DNA from: Thermoplasmata archaeon
Lineage (GTDB): Archaea; Thermoplasmatota; Thermoplasmata; Lutacidiplasmatales; UBA184
Length of the DNA stretch: 32,577 nucleotides
Direction of reading: 5' to 3'
NCBI GenBank assembly: GCA_022750205.1
Contig: JAKIWD010000009.1
Span: 1-32,577 of the forward strand
Shown here: positions 32,562-32,577 of the stretch, one piece after another
Numbering within the stretch: the stretch's first letter is position 1
Layout of the letters: each line of letters starts with the position of its first letter
The notes under the pieces: model-generated
Databases searched by the model: none
What the model was told of the DNA's origin: nothing
What the model saw: the letters and a program-made list of their open reading frames with translations, nothing else
Position numbers and translations under genes: made by a program

Positions 32562-32577
32562 GGCACGTCGTACGTCC

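Noticed and set aside
1-32577. CRISPR arrays, insertion sequences, integrases, toxin-antitoxin or phage genes
   Set aside because: Reading both strands I found no regularly spaced repeats, transposase motifs or defence-type genes.

Overview
This window looks like a chromosomal segment of a high-G+C archaeon (about two thirds G+C by eye), most likely a euryarchaeote of the Thermoplasmatota or a nearby lineage. The evidence is archaeal-type genes throughout: ribosomal S13-S4-S11 followed by RNA polymerase subunit Rpo3, EF-1alpha followed by S10, MBF1, a 20S proteasome alpha subunit, archaeal dihydroneopterin aldolase MptD, and short TATA-box promoters giving leaderless or nearly leaderless transcripts. 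It also carries bacterial-type genes that many mesophilic archaea acquired: DnaJ, UvrA, UvrC and a type IA topoisomerase with four C-terminal zinc ribbons. I cannot name the species. I see no CRISPR array, insertion sequence, integrase or phage gene; almost all of it is ordinary, tightly packed core genome.

Layout. Positions 1-4351 (minus strand) hold dnaJ, a small-domain methyltransferase, rps13, rps4, rps11 and the 5' part of rpo3, closely spaced. Positions 4666-6096 (minus) hold a SAM hydroxide adenosyltransferase-like protein, a small membrane protein and a stand-alone Lrp/AsnC ligand-binding (RAM) protein. Positions 6222-8781 (plus) hold an MFS transporter and citrate synthase. Positions 8778-12209 (minus) form a compact run EF-1alpha, S10, phosphatidylserine-decarboxylase-like, CDP-alcohol phosphatidyltransferase and mptD, which ties translation genes to archaeal phospholipid head-group and pterin synthesis. 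Positions 12453-14359 (plus) hold an unknown two-helix membrane protein, a hotdog thioesterase and MBF1. Next come a small zinc-ribbon protein (minus), a large cell-surface beta-rich protein (14892-17576, plus), MsrB and ornithine carbamoyltransferase (minus).

Positions 19264-23242 (plus) are a three-gene run: thiolase-fold enzyme, DUF35 partner and AMP-forming acyl-CoA synthetase. A tRNA-Phe (minus) and topoisomerase I (plus) diverge from 23537-23681. Positions 26299-31598 (plus) hold a creatininase-family protein, uvrA and uvrC, and the proteasome alpha subunit converges on uvrC at the right end.

The points most worth a second look are residue-level departures in otherwise recognisable enzymes. 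The thiolase-like protein has glycine where the nucleophilic cysteine should be and sits beside its own DUF35 partner and an acyl-CoA synthetase. The SAM hydrolase-like protein has Glu where the catalytic His is expected. Ornithine carbamoyltransferase has HDLP instead of HCLP. UvrC lacks the C-terminal helix-hairpin-helix domain. Ribosomal S13 carries long Ala/Lys tails at both ends. All are read directly from the sequence; their functional meaning is inference.
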